Shown: piece by piece, positions 14,954 through 24,049 of the stretch
Layout of the letters: each line of letters starts with the position of its first letter
Position numbering within the stretch: the first letter of the stretch is position 1
Assembly (NCBI GenBank): GCA_937877545.1
Contig: CALFJE010000147.1
Span: 1 to 27,089 of the forward strand
Origin: an uncultured Selenomonadales bacterium
GTDB taxonomy: Bacteria; Bacillota; Negativicutes; Selenomonadales; Selenomonadaceae
Direction of reading: 5' to 3'
Length of the DNA stretch: 27,089 nucleotides
Translations under genes and position numbers: made by a program
Notes under the pieces: generated by a model
Seen by the model: only the letters and a program-made list of their open reading frames with translations
The model's database searches: none
What the model was told of the DNA's origin: nothing

Positions 14954-17900
14954 TTGCCTAAGAAAAAAAATCTCAACAAGATAATCGTCATCGGTTCGGG
15001 ACCGATAATCATAGGGCAGGCGGCGGAGTTCGACTATGCCGGCTCGCAAGCATGCCGTTCGCTCAAGGAGGAGGGCTTGGAAGTCGTCCTCGTCAATTCA
15101 AATCCCGCAACGATAATGACCGACGCCAACATCGCCGACCGCGTGTATATCGAGCCGCTGACTGTCGACTTCCTGACCGCGATAATCGAAAAGGAACGCC
15201 CCGACGGTTTATTGGCGACGCTGGGCGGACAGGCGGGCTTGAACTTGGCAGTCCAACTTTCGGAGAGCGGCGCGCTTAAAAAGTACAACGTCGAATTGCT
15301 GGGCACGTCGATTGAGGCGATTAAAAAAGCCGAAGACCGCGAATTGTTCAAGGAGACCATGGAGCGTATCGGCGAACCGATACCCGAATCGACAATCGTC
15401 GAGGACATTCACGGCGCGATTGACTTCGCCAAACAAATCGGCTACCCGCTGATTGTGCGCCCCGCTTACACGCTCGGCGGCACGGGCGGCGGTATCGTCA
15501 ACAACGAGGAGGAGCTTATCGAAACGACCCTGCGCGGACTCAAGTATTCGATGATCGGGCAGGTGCTTATCGAACGCTCAATCGCGGGCTGGAAGGAAAT
15601 TGAGTACGAGGTCATGCGCGACGGCAACGACACTTGCATAACGATTTGCTCAATGGAGAACTTCGACCCCGTCGGCGTGCACACGGGCGATTCAATCGTC
15701 GTGGCTCCGACTCAAACCCTCAACGACCATGAATATCAGCTGTTGCGTTCGGCAAGCTTGAAGATTATCCGCGCCTTGGAGATTGAGGGCGGTTGCAATA
15801 TCCAATTCGCGCTCGACCCCAACAGCGATAACTATTACGTCATCGAAGTCAATCCCCGCGTCAGTCGTTCGTCGGCTTTGGCGAGTAAGGCGACGGGCTA
15901 CCCCATTGCCAAGGTCAGCGTCAAAATTGCTATCGGCTACACGCTTGACGAGATTGTCAACGCCGTCACCAAAAAGACTAAGGCTTGTTTCGAGCCGTCG
16001 GTTGATTATATCGTCGTTAAGTTCCCGCGCTGGCCTTTCGATAAATTTGTCTACGCCGATACGACGCTGGGCACGCAGATGAAGGCGACGGGCGAAGTCA
16101 TGAGCCTTGACCGCAGTTTTGAGGGCGCGATACTTAAAGCCGTGCGCAGTCTGGAGATTGGCGTCAATCGTCTGCATATGGATAAAATGGACGATTGGGA
16201 CGACGCCAAAATTAAAAAACGCCTTGCCCGCGTCGACGACGAGCGGCTTTTCCTTATCGCCGAAGCTCTGCGCAGAGGCGTTGCCACCGTCGAGGAAATT
16301 GCCGCCGTCACCAAGATTGACCGCTGGTTTATCGACAAGATTAAAAATATCACCGATATGGAGTTGCGCCTGCAAAAGGGCGAGCTTAACGCCAAAACTT
16401 TGCGCGAGGCGAAACTCCTGGGGCTTGCCGATAAGTCTATTTCCGAGCTTACGGGTACGCCCGTCAACGAGATTCGCGACATGCGCAAGCAATTCCGTAT
16501 CCTGCCCGTGTACAAAATGGTTGACACCTGCGCGGCGGAGTTCGAGGCTATGACGCCCTACTACTATTCGACGTTCCGAGGCGAGGTCGACGAGGTGGAG
16601 GTCAGCGACAAGCGCAAGATTATCGTGCTGGGTTCCGGACCGATTAGGATTGGTCAGGGCGTCGAGTTCGATTATTGCTCCGTGCACAGCGTTTGGGCGT
16701 TGCGCGAGGCGGGCATTGAGGCGATTATCATCAACAACAACCCCGAAACCGTTTCGACCGACTTTGACATTTCCGATAAGCTGTACTTCGAGCCTCTAAC
16801 CACCGAGGACGTTTTGAATATCGTCGACAAGGAAAAGCCCGACGGCGTTATCGTGCAATTCGGCGGGCAGACGGCTATCAATCTTGCGGCGAGTTTGGCG
16901 GCGGCGGGCGTTAAAGTTTTCGGGACGAGCGTCGACAACATAGACCGCGCCGAAGACCGCGAACGCTTTGACGAGATGTTGACGGAGCTTGGTATCCCGC
17001 GCCCGAAAGGTATCAGCGTCACCAACCTTGACGACGCGATAAGCGGGGCGGCGACAATCGGCTATCCCGTCATGGTTCGTCCGAGCTATGTTTTGGGCGG
17101 ACGCGCTATGGAAATTGTCTACAACGAGGAGGAGCTTCGCGATTACATGAGCCGCGCCGTCAAGGTCACGCCCGACCACCCCGTTTTGGTCGATAGATAC
17201 ATGCAGGGCACCGAGGTCGAGGTTGACGCGATTTGTGACGGCGTTGACGTGGTTATCCCCGGCATTATGGAGCACGTCGAGCGGGCGGGCGTCCACAGCG
17301 GCGACAGCATTGCCGTTTACCCGCCGCAGACTTTGCCCTCCAAGATTATCTACACGATAACCGATTATACTAAGCGCATGGCGTTGGCGTTGGACGTTCA
17401 CGGCTTGCTGAATATTCAATACGTCGTGGCGGACGGCAAGGTTTACGTTATCGAAGTCAACCCGCGTTCGAGCCGCACGGTACCGTTCCTGAGCAAGGTC
17501 ACGAATATTAAAATGGTCAACGTGGCGACGCGTGTCACTTTGGGCGAAACGCTTAAGGGCATGGGCTACTATTCGGGGCTGGTCGAGCCGAAGCCTTACG
17601 TTGCCGTTAAAGCTCCTGTATTCTCCTTCGCCAAAATGCAGGACGTTGACATATCGCTCGGACCGGAAATGAAGTCAACGGGCGAAGTCATGGGCATTGA
17701 TTATCACTATGCCCGCGCCCTGTACAAGGCGATAACCGGCGCGGGTATCAGCATTCCGAAAAACGGCTGCATACTGTTCACGGTCGCCGATAAGGATAAG
17801 GAAGAGATGAAACAGCTCGCCAAAGCCTTTTCGGAGCTGGGCTTTAAGATTGTGGCGACGGAGGGCACGGCTAAGGCTTTGCAGTCTATCGGCATAGCGG

Positions 17901-18181
17901 CTGAAGTCGTCGGCAAAGTTCATCAGCGCAGCACGGATATTATCCACATGATTAAGCTCGGCAAGATTCACATGGTCGTGAACACGCAAGCCCCCGGCAA
18001 GCACGTCGCCAAGGACGGATTCCGCATTCGCCGCGCCACGGTTGAGTTGGGCGTGCCCTGCTTTACCAGCCTCGACACGGCGTGGGAGGTCATGAGGGTT
18101 TTAACGTTCATGCGCGACAGGCGGCTCGTCTACTCGCTGGCGATTCAAGATTACGTCGGCGGCGGTGACGCCTTGGCATGA
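14954..18181 (+). CDS. carB: Carbamoyl-phosphate synthase large subunit
   Basis: CarB makes carbamoyl phosphate from bicarbonate, ammonia and two ATP. The TTG at 14954 is preferred because AGGAGG (14941-14946) lies 7 nt upstream and the protein then begins MPKKKNLNKI; the TTG at 14948 is too close. The 1075 residues hold two homologous ATP-grasp halves, opening with GSGPIIIGQAAEFDYAG and GSGPIRIGQGVEFDYC, joined by an oligomerisation region. A C-terminal MGS-like regulatory domain occupies about the last 140 residues (ILFTVADKDKEEM, FKIVATEGTAKAL). It starts 2 nt after the carA stop, and its stop overlaps the brnT start as ATGA. It looks intact and full length. Confidence 0.97.
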   Translation: MPKKKNLNKIIVIGSGPIIIGQAAEFDYAGSQACRSLKEEGLEVVLVNSNPATIMTDANIADRVYIEPLTVDFLTAIIEKERPDGLLATLGGQAGLNLAVQLSESGALKKYNVELLGTSIEAIKKAEDRELFKETMERIGEPIPESTIVEDIHGAIDFAKQIGYPLIVRPAYTLGGTGGGIVNNEEELIETTLRGLKYSMIGQVLIERSIAGWKEIEYEVMRDGNDTCITICSMENFDPVGVHTGDSIVVAPTQTLNDHEYQLLRSASLKIIRALEIEGGCNIQFALDPNSDNYYVIEVNPRVSRSSALASKATGYPIAKVSVKIAIGYTLDEIVNAVTKKTKACFEPSVDYIVVKFPRWPFDKFVYADTTLGTQMKATGEVMSLDRSFEGAILKAVRSLEIGVNRLHMDKMDDWDDAKIKKRLARVDDERLFLIAEALRRGVATVEEIAAVTKIDRWFIDKIKNITDMELRLQKGELNAKTLREAKLLGLADKSISELTGTPVNEIRDMRKQFRILPVYKMVDTCAAEFEAMTPYYYSTFRGEVDEVEVSDKRKIIVLGSGPIRIGQGVEFDYCSVHSVWALREAGIEAIIINNNPETVSTDFDISDKLYFEPLTTEDVLNIVDKEKPDGVIVQFGGQTAINLAASLAAAGVKVFGTSVDNIDRAEDRERFDEMLTELGIPRPKGISVTNLDDAISGAATIGYPVMVRPSYVLGGRAMEIVYNEEELRDYMSRAVKVTPDHPVLVDRYMQGTEVEVDAICDGVDVVIPGIMEHVERAGVHSGDSIAVYPPQTLPSKIIYTITDYTKRMALALDVHGLLNIQYVVADGKVYVIEVNPRSSRTVPFLSKVTNIKMVNVATRVTLGETLKGMGYYSGLVEPKPYVAVKAPVFSFAKMQDVDISLGPEMKSTGEVMGIDYHYARALYKAITGAGISIPKNGCILFTVADKDKEEMKQLAKAFSELGFKIVATEGTAKALQSIGIAAEVVGKVHQRSTDIIHMIKLGKIHMVVNTQAPGKHVAKDGFRIRRATVELGVPCFTSLDTAWEVMRVLTFMRDRRLVYSLAIQDYVGGGDALA

Positions 18182-18474
18182 GCAACGTAGAAAAAATTAT
18201 CGACGGACAGCTTATCGCTTGGGATAAGAAAAAAGCCGCCATTAACAAACAAAAACACGGCGTGAGTTTCGAGACCGCCGCATTGGTTTTCGCTGACGAT
18301 AACGCGATAATATACCGCGACGACAGACATTCACAAGACGAAGACCGTTGGCAAATTATAGGCATGGTCAATGATGTTCTGTTCGTTGTCTATACCGAAC
18401 GCGGCGAGGCTTTAAGGTTAATCAGTGCCCGTGTCGCGACACCAAATGAGAGGAGAGAATACTATGGAAGATGA
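18178..18474 (+). CDS. brnT: BrnT-family (DUF497) toxin
   Basis: The 98 residues match BrnT, a RelE-like ribonuclease toxin. The family pattern is clear: AWDKKKAAINKQKHGVSFE, ALVFADDNAIIYRDDRHSQ, DEDRWQIIG, FVVYTERGEALRLISARVAT and the ending NERREYY. In known systems the toxin gene precedes and overlaps its antitoxin, as here (11-nt overlap). The ATG overlaps the carB stop (ATGA) and no ribosome site of its own is clear, so translation is probably coupled to carB. This attachment of a toxin to a pyrimidine/arginine operon is unusual. Family assignment is firm, activity untested. Confidence 0.88.
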   Translation: MSNVEKIIDGQLIAWDKKKAAINKQKHGVSFETAALVFADDNAIIYRDDRHSQDEDRWQIIGMVNDVLFVVYTERGEALRLISARVATPNERREYYGR

Positions 18475-18652
18475 CGGCATGGAATACAGAATCATTTACA
18501 TAGGGCAAAAACCGACGCCCGAACAAATCGAGGAAATAAACGCGCTGAAAAATCGCCCGATAGTTTTTGACGAAGATTCACCCGAACTTACCGAAGAGCA
18601 ACTGAAAAAATTCAGGCGGCGTTTTCCCCGGTCAAGGAAGGCGGCAAGCTAA
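18464..18652 (+). CDS. Putative antitoxin partner of BrnT
   Basis: The ATG at 18464 is preceded by AGGAG with a suitable gap; an earlier in-frame ATG at 18425 has no ribosome site. The 62 residues are rich in charged amino acids, with PTPEQIEEINALKNRPIVF, then DEDSPELTEEQLKKFRRR and a basic tail. It does not show the ribbon-helix-helix domain of classical BrnA, but small proteins with a P-I-V-F-D-E-D-x-P-E-L-T motif commonly accompany DUF497 toxins (from memory). The antitoxin role is inferred from position. Its stop overlaps the comEC stop on the other strand by 3 nt, and no terminator separates the convergent genes. Confidence 0.7.
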   Translation: MEDDGMEYRIIYIGQKPTPEQIEEINALKNRPIVFDEDSPELTEEQLKKFRRRFPRSRKAAS

Positions 18653-20949
18653 CGCTTATTGAAAGTCTCGACGCTTAATCTCTTGCCGTCGGTGCGGAAC
18701 TTGATTAAGCCATCGCGGTCGGTGCGATAAATCTTGGCAGGCAAACGTTCAAGCCGCTCCAAAACCTCGGCGCGAGGATGCCCGAAATTATTCCCGTAGC
18801 CGACGCAGATAACCGCACACCTCGGACTTACGGCGCGGAGAAATTCCTCACTTGAACTGGTCGCGCTGCCGTGGTGCCCGACCTTCAAAACGGTACTGCT
18901 TACGTCAACGCCCTCGCGCAGGATTTGAGCCTCGACCTCCTTAACCAAATCGCCCGTAATCAGGAAACTCAACCCTCCGTAACGAACGCGATACACGTTG
19001 GAAATTTCGTTGCCGCTCCCGACGCTCGGCGCAAATAAAACCTCCACTTGCACGCCGTCAACGGTAAAGACCTCGCCCGCGTGACCCGCTCGCAACGGCG
19101 GCAAATACTCCTCGGCTATTCCAAACACCGCCGCATACTCCGAACGCGGCTCCCCCGCAGTGATGACCTCACCGACGGGGAATTTTTTTATCACCGCGCC
19201 CGCCCCGCCCGAATGATCCTCGTGGACGTGCGTCAGGAAAATCTTATCGACCTCGCGAATGTTCTCGTGCTTGAGATAAGGAACGACCACGCGCCCGCCC
19301 ACGTCAAACATATGCTCGCGAACGCCGCCCGCGTCGAATATCAGACACTTGCCGTGCGGCGTCAATACAATCGCGCAATCGCCCTGCCCCACGTCGACAA
19401 AGCTGACCTCAACGTCTCCGCCGATTCGGACGACACTAAGCACAATCGGCAGGAGCATAGCCAACAAAATCACGGGGCGACGCAAAATCAGCGCGGCGTA
19501 GTAGAAAAGACCCGCCCATAAACCGAGCGTCGGCACTTGCACCGAACTGAACGGCAGGCTTGCAAATGCCCGATTCAGCTCCGCGCCCGCCCCGAAGATT
19601 AACGCCATGCCCGCGAAAAATATCATGCCCGCTATCGGCACGAGAGCCGCAAGTATCCCGCCCAACAGCCCGCCGATTATCACGACCTCCAAAATCGGCA
19701 TGACGAACACGTTGGCTAAGACCGAACTCAGCGATACTTGATTGAAGTACCACACTACAATCGGCAGGCTCGCCGCTTGCGCCGCTATCGTCATGGACGC
19801 CGGTTCCGTGAAAAATTTTGGCAAACGTTCCATTGCCTCGCGCAAGTCCGCCGATAAATACATAAGCCCCGCCGTCGCCGTGAAGCTCAGCTGAAAACTT
19901 ATGTCGAACAGCAACAGCGGTTGATTGAGCAACATGCACATTGCGGTCATCGTTAAGAGCCGTGCGCCTTCCGCCTCTGCGTCCAAAGTTTTGGCGAAAA
20001 AAATTAGGACACCCATCGTCGCCGAGCGCAACACTTGCGGTAAGAGTGCGCTCAGTATCGCGTAGGTGCCGATTACGAACAGCCCGACCGCGAACGTCAC
20101 ACCGCGTGGCAACCGCATAAGCAAGCACAGCCACGCCGTCGCCATTGCCAACATGCTCATGTGCGAGCCGCTAACCGACAGGATATGGACAATGCCCGTC
20201 GTTTGGAAGTCTTCGACCAATTCGGGATTCAGCCCCGCGTAGCCGCCGAACAGCATTGCGAAGATTGCCGCCGCGTCCTCCGCCGACATGACCTCCGCCA
20301 TTGACGCCCGATAATGTTCGCGAATCGCCGCCACGCCGCGCAGGAATTCTGTCCACAGCCCGCCGTCGACCGCCTCGACCGATATGCCCCGCTTGTCCGC
20401 CGAAAGCCGCGCCGTTATGCCGTTCGCCTTCATGCGCGTCACGGTGTCGATTTGCCCCGGATTTTTATAATTGCTTATCAGCTTGAGGTTGCCGCCGGCA
20501 GAAATTTTATCGCCGATACGCGCCGCAAGTAAGGTTTCGCCGGGCTTCGGGTAGTAAGTCAGAATCAAGCCGCCTTGCATATCGCCCGCCACGTCGACGA
20601 CGAAGCGCATTTGCGTCGAGCCGTTCGGCAACGTTTTTACTTGCGGCTCCTCGCGAATCACGCCCGTTATCTGCGCATATTCCCCCGCGAATTTGGAAAC
20701 GTCGTTTGGCGGGAGCGTGTCGACTGCGGAAAATCTCAAGCCGCCGACCGCGAAAAATATTATCGGGCAAATCAGCCACGCCGTCAGATTTTTGCGCCGC
20801 CACGTGAGGATTATCCCGCACATCGTCAAAGCCGCGCAGGTTACAATTAGAAATTTCGGCGAGCGTTGGAAGTGCTCCATAAACAAAATTCCTGCCGCCA
20901 TTGCCGCGAGCAGGACGTTGAGCATTGCGTTTGAGACTTTGGGTTTCAT
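18649..20949 (-). CDS. comEC: ComEC/Rec2 DNA-uptake channel protein
   Basis: ComEC forms the membrane channel through which single-stranded DNA enters competent cells. The ATG at 20949 follows GAGGTGCCT; 766 residues result, typical of full-length ComEC. Two or three N-terminal helices precede a soluble domain (about 75-200). The Competence membrane domain follows (about 225-505), containing GIVHILSVSGSHMSML and DISFQLSFTATAGLMYL. Last is a metallo-beta-lactamase domain (from about 510) with VSFVDVGQGDCAIV, the metal motif HVHEDH (574-579) and VLKVGHHGSATSS. It looks intact. Its ribosome site and first codons are duplicated 160 bp upstream, at the end of zorD. Confidence 0.95.
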   Translation of the reverse strand: MKPKVSNAMLNVLLAAMAAGILFMEHFQRSPKFLIVTCAALTMCGIILTWRRKNLTAWLICPIIFFAVGGLRFSAVDTLPPNDVSKFAGEYAQITGVIREEPQVKTLPNGSTQMRFVVDVAGDMQGGLILTYYPKPGETLLAARIGDKISAGGNLKLISNYKNPGQIDTVTRMKANGITARLSADKRGISVEAVDGGLWTEFLRGVAAIREHYRASMAEVMSAEDAAAIFAMLFGGYAGLNPELVEDFQTTGIVHILSVSGSHMSMLAMATAWLCLLMRLPRGVTFAVGLFVIGTYAILSALLPQVLRSATMGVLIFFAKTLDAEAEGARLLTMTAMCMLLNQPLLLFDISFQLSFTATAGLMYLSADLREAMERLPKFFTEPASMTIAAQAASLPIVVWYFNQVSLSSVLANVFVMPILEVVIIGGLLGGILAALVPIAGMIFFAGMALIFGAGAELNRAFASLPFSSVQVPTLGLWAGLFYYAALILRRPVILLAMLLPIVLSVVRIGGDVEVSFVDVGQGDCAIVLTPHGKCLIFDAGGVREHMFDVGGRVVVPYLKHENIREVDKIFLTHVHEDHSGGAGAVIKKFPVGEVITAGEPRSEYAAVFGIAEEYLPPLRAGHAGEVFTVDGVQVEVLFAPSVGSGNEISNVYRVRYGGLSFLITGDLVKEVEAQILREGVDVSSTVLKVGHHGSATSSSEEFLRAVSPRCAVICVGYGNNFGHPRAEVLERLERLPAKIYRTDRDGLIKFRTDGKRLSVETFNKR

Positions 20950-20960
20950 AGGCACCTCGG
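20892..20960. repeat. Repeat copy 1: comEC ribosome site and first about 20 codons
   Basis: Sixty-nine bases around the functional comEC start match 21052-21120 with only a few mismatches, offset 160 bp. This copy leads into full-length comEC. Confidence 0.88.
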
Positions 20961-20973
20961 ATTGATTTATTCA

Positions 20974-21108
20974 TTAAGACGCGGCGAGACGGCTTCCAAA
21001 TCCGTAACGATTCAGCGCGAACGCTGTTTGGTTACTTTTTAAAAGTAACCCCGCCGCCATTGACGCGAGCAGGACGTTGAGCATTGCGTTTGAGACTTTA
21101 GGTTTCAT
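20974..21108 (-). pseudogene. Truncated duplicate of the comEC start (44-codon ORF)
   Basis: An ATG at 21108 overlaps the zorD stop as ATGA and opens MKPKVSNAMLNVLLASMAAG, almost identical to the ComEC N-terminus. It then runs into unrelated sequence and stops at 20974. It may be translated by coupling to zorD as a short hydrophobic peptide, but is best read as a remnant. The 155 bases between zorD and comEC hold only this and the inverted repeat. Confidence 0.7.
21030..21050. repeat. Perfect short inverted repeat between the two comEC start copies
   Basis: GGTTACTTTT and AAAAGTAACC flank a single base. The 10-nt arms are perfectly complementary and could form a hairpin in DNA or RNA. The site is at the edge of repeat copy 2. 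No U-tract follows, so it is not a standard terminator. Confidence 0.6.
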
Positions 21109-21120
21109 AAGCACCTCGGA
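21052..21120. repeat. Repeat copy 2: comEC start copy overlapping the zorD 3' end
   Basis: This copy begins inside the truncated comEC start and ends within zorD. The last zorD residues (IPRCL) are encoded by the same bases that form the comEC ribosome-site region. Confidence 0.88.
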
Positions 21121-24047
21121 ATTTGGTATTCGCGGAACAAATCATCAAGCTCCTTGCGGGCGATTAGCCGCACGCCGTTTTGAGCGGCAAGCTTGACCGC
21201 GCCTTTAGTGAAAGCCCGCGCATTGGTGACGACGGCGGGTTGAAACGTACATTTAAATTTATCAGCGTAGCAGGCAACCGCCGCGCAGATTTCTTGCACG
21301 CCCTTGTTGCCAATCGCGCAGTCGGGCTTGTCGACGTGCTTGCATTGAATCAACAGCCCCGCGTTACCCGTCAGCGATTTAGCCGCAACGTCCGCGCCAA
21401 AGTCGTTAGTGTCGGGCGTCTTCTCAGCCGCGAATTTACCCGTGCCGTTGAACAAGTCGGCAATAATTTGCTCGAAGGCAAGCCCCGTAACGGCGTCAAT
21501 CGCCTCAATCGTCCAAATGCTCGTGTCCAAAATTTCATCGGGCGGCGGCTTGAGCATCTCGGCAAGCGTATTCGTATCGGCGGCGATTTCGGCGGTCGGG
21601 AATAAAATATTCGCGCTCAAATTTCGCTTATAACTCAGCAACGTCTCAAGGTTTTCGTCGAAGGTCTTGCCGCGCAGATTGCTGTTGACGGCAAAGGGCA
21701 GGTAGACGTTGACGGCTTTGTTCTGCCCGATTCGATAAGCGCGGTCGGTTGCCTGGTTTTCCTTGGCGGGATTCCACGTGCGCTCCAGGTGAATAACGTT
21801 GTTCGCTTCGGTTATCGTGAAGCCGACGCCCGCCGCCTCAGGCGAAAGTATCAGCACATTGAAGCCGCCACTGCGCCTGAAGTCGTCGATAAACCCTTGA
21901 CGCGCCGCGCCGTTCATTGTTCCGTTAATCGGCGGCAGAATTCTTATCCCGAACTTTTCTTCAAGCAGGCGTTTCAATATCGATTGCGCCTTCCGATTCG
22001 TGACGAAGATTAGAGCTTTTTCGCCGCGAATTTTTATTTGGCGGAGGAGGGCAAAGGTTTTAATCAGCCGCGCCGAACGATTGATGACCTCGTCAGCGTC
22101 GAGTTCGGAGAACTTTTCTTCGGACAACGCGGCAAGGTCGGGGTGTAAGCAGACTCCGCGCAGGGTGTTGATAAAATTCAGCGGGCTTGCGAATCCTCCG
22201 CGCCGATACCGTTCCAATACCGCCGAATAGATTTGCGCTTGATAGGGCGGCATTTCCTCGCGGCAAAGTTCAACGTGTTTGGCGGGCAACCCCTGCAAAT
22301 TGCCGTCCTTCATGCGGCGCAGGAGTAGCGGCTTCAACTTGCCCTTAAGCTCCTCGCCTCGCCGCTCAACGTTATCGTCCGTCAAGCCCTCGACGTATTT
22401 GGTTCGGAACGTCTTCAAGTCGTCGAGGTGCGCGGGCTGTACAAAATCCATTATGCTCCACAAATCTTGCCACGAATTTTCGACGGGCGTGCCGCTAAGG
22501 CAAATGGCGAAGTCGTATTTCATCGCCTTTAGAGCCTTGGTCAAGCCGGCGTCGGGATTTTTAATCTTCTGCGTCTCGTCGGCAACTATGCAAGCCCACG
22601 AAATTTCCGCGAACGAAAACTGATAGTCGCGCAAAGTTTCATAGGTCGTCAGCGCAAGCGAATTCTTTTGCAACGTCCGCAATGACAGTTTCGGCTTGCC
22701 GTTGGGCGTGAGTTCGTCCGTGAGGAATTTTCTTAAGGCGTCGCCGTGCAGAGGTATCACCGCGTCGAAAATATTTTCCTGTAAAAATTTCCGATATTCG
22801 GCTTGCCAATTCGCGAGGAGGGCGGTCGGCGCGACGATTAGTATCGGCTGATTCACGCCGCCGAATCTTTTCAAGCCCGCGATAAACGTCAGCGTCTGCA
22901 ACGTCTTGCCCAGCCCCATGTCGTCCGCGACCAATATCCCGCGCCAACCTTTAAGCCACAGCTGCGATATGTACCACACGCCTTTGATTTGCCACGGCTT
23001 AAGCGTCACGTCGGACTTGAGCACGTCGGCGAAGAATTTCCCTTGCCGCGCCGTTAAGCCCGTGGCGTAGTCGATTTGCTCAAAGTTTTCCTTAATCTTG
23101 AGTGCGACGGCTCGCGGTCGGTCAACTGTCGGCGGTTCGGGAATATCAGTCGGGACGCCGCCCTCGCCCCAATCTATACCGAAACTGAAATTCTGATACC
23201 CGCCGATTTTAATTTCCTCGGTGCCGATAACGCGGTCGGAGTAATTAAAATCGAACGCCTCGCCCGTGAACAATTCGCGGGGTTGGAGCTTGTAGCGGGC
23301 GGCATCGGCTTTGCTGAGCGTGCCGACGGATTTAATTTGCGCAAGCCCGTCGCGGAGCGTTTCGCTGAAAACGTACTGTGCACCGCTCCTGCCCTTGTAC
23401 ACGCCCGAAATCCTGTTGCGCTTATCGAACACGCTTTGGAAGTCCGTGCTGTCAATCGGCGTCAATTTGCCGTCGTGACTTTCCAACAACACGGGCGCAA
23501 CTTTAACGCGGTCGCCGCCGGATTGGAAGTCGACGCCGAGCTTATCGGGCGCAATTACTTTTTTATCGGCGATATACTTGTCTAGCCGAGCCTGCGCGGG
23601 TGTCGCCTGCTGTTGAAGCCGCTTAATGGTAAGCAACGGCTCCTCGCGGGAATTTTCGTTGCCGAGGCGGGCGAGGTTAATCAGCGCGAATTGGTCTGCG
23701 TTTAGTCTGAACAAATTTTCGCCGACTTGCACAATCGCGCCGTTGATTTGCGGCTTGCCGACGGGACGACCTTGCGCGTCCAACAGCTCCACGACGTATT
23801 TAAAACTCTTCCCGATGTAGCCCTCCGTCCGTATCGCGATTTGATACGGGTTGCGCGGCGGCAAGTTCAAAAGTTCGGCGTCCTCCTCGCTAAGCGCAAA
23901 CGATTTTTCAAACGGAATAAGTATGCCGCCCTCCAAAATCTGCGCGGAGTCGTCGAGGATTAGCTCTTCCAATTTGGATTGAACCGCCGACGATAAATTT
24001 CCTCGCGGGAAAAAGTAGCCCTCCGACCGCGCTTGCCACATTTCCAC
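21105..24047 (-). CDS. zorD: Zorya protein ZorD: SNF2 helicase fused to Mrr-like nuclease
   Basis: ZorD is the helicase-nuclease effector of Type I Zorya. The GTG at 24047 is chosen because AAGGAGG lies 7 nt upstream and 2 nt separate it from the zorC stop; upstream in-frame codons overlap zorC. It has 980 residues. The N-terminal about 350 residues are a family-specific region. The SNF2 core follows: LVADDMGLGKTLQT (Walker Lys about 381), DETQ box (about 490), LSGTPVENSWQDLWS, and the C-terminal helicase lobe ending TDRAYRIGQ (about 767-775). The last about 130 residues are Mrr-like: FEQIIADLF, DFGADVAA with Asp884, and IQCKH with Gln901-Cys-Lys903, a PD-(D/E)xK-type set. All key residues are present. 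Confidence 0.93.
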   Translation of the reverse strand: MEMWQARSEGYFFPRGNLSSAVQSKLEELILDDSAQILEGGILIPFEKSFALSEEDAELLNLPPRNPYQIAIRTEGYIGKSFKYVVELLDAQGRPVGKPQINGAIVQVGENLFRLNADQFALINLARLGNENSREEPLLTIKRLQQQATPAQARLDKYIADKKVIAPDKLGVDFQSGGDRVKVAPVLLESHDGKLTPIDSTDFQSVFDKRNRISGVYKGRSGAQYVFSETLRDGLAQIKSVGTLSKADAARYKLQPRELFTGEAFDFNYSDRVIGTEEIKIGGYQNFSFGIDWGEGGVPTDIPEPPTVDRPRAVALKIKENFEQIDYATGLTARQGKFFADVLKSDVTLKPWQIKGVWYISQLWLKGWRGILVADDMGLGKTLQTLTFIAGLKRFGGVNQPILIVAPTALLANWQAEYRKFLQENIFDAVIPLHGDALRKFLTDELTPNGKPKLSLRTLQKNSLALTTYETLRDYQFSFAEISWACIVADETQKIKNPDAGLTKALKAMKYDFAICLSGTPVENSWQDLWSIMDFVQPAHLDDLKTFRTKYVEGLTDDNVERRGEELKGKLKPLLLRRMKDGNLQGLPAKHVELCREEMPPYQAQIYSAVLERYRRGGFASPLNFINTLRGVCLHPDLAALSEEKFSELDADEVINRSARLIKTFALLRQIKIRGEKALIFVTNRKAQSILKRLLEEKFGIRILPPINGTMNGAARQGFIDDFRRSGGFNVLILSPEAAGVGFTITEANNVIHLERTWNPAKENQATDRAYRIGQNKAVNVYLPFAVNSNLRGKTFDENLETLLSYKRNLSANILFPTAEIAADTNTLAEMLKPPPDEILDTSIWTIEAIDAVTGLAFEQIIADLFNGTGKFAAEKTPDTNDFGADVAAKSLTGNAGLLIQCKHVDKPDCAIGNKGVQEICAAVACYADKFKCTFQPAVVTNARAFTKGAVKLAAQNGVRLIARKELDDLFREYQIPRCL

Positions 24048-24049
24048 GA

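Noticed and set aside
15692..16687. 331-codon open frame opposite carB
   Set aside because: It lies inside the conserved carB gene on the other strand and has no start signal.
20892..21120. Att sites of an integrated element carrying Zorya
   Set aside because: Both copies lie on the same side of the operon, and no integrase or tRNA gene is seen; a tandem duplication explains the window better.
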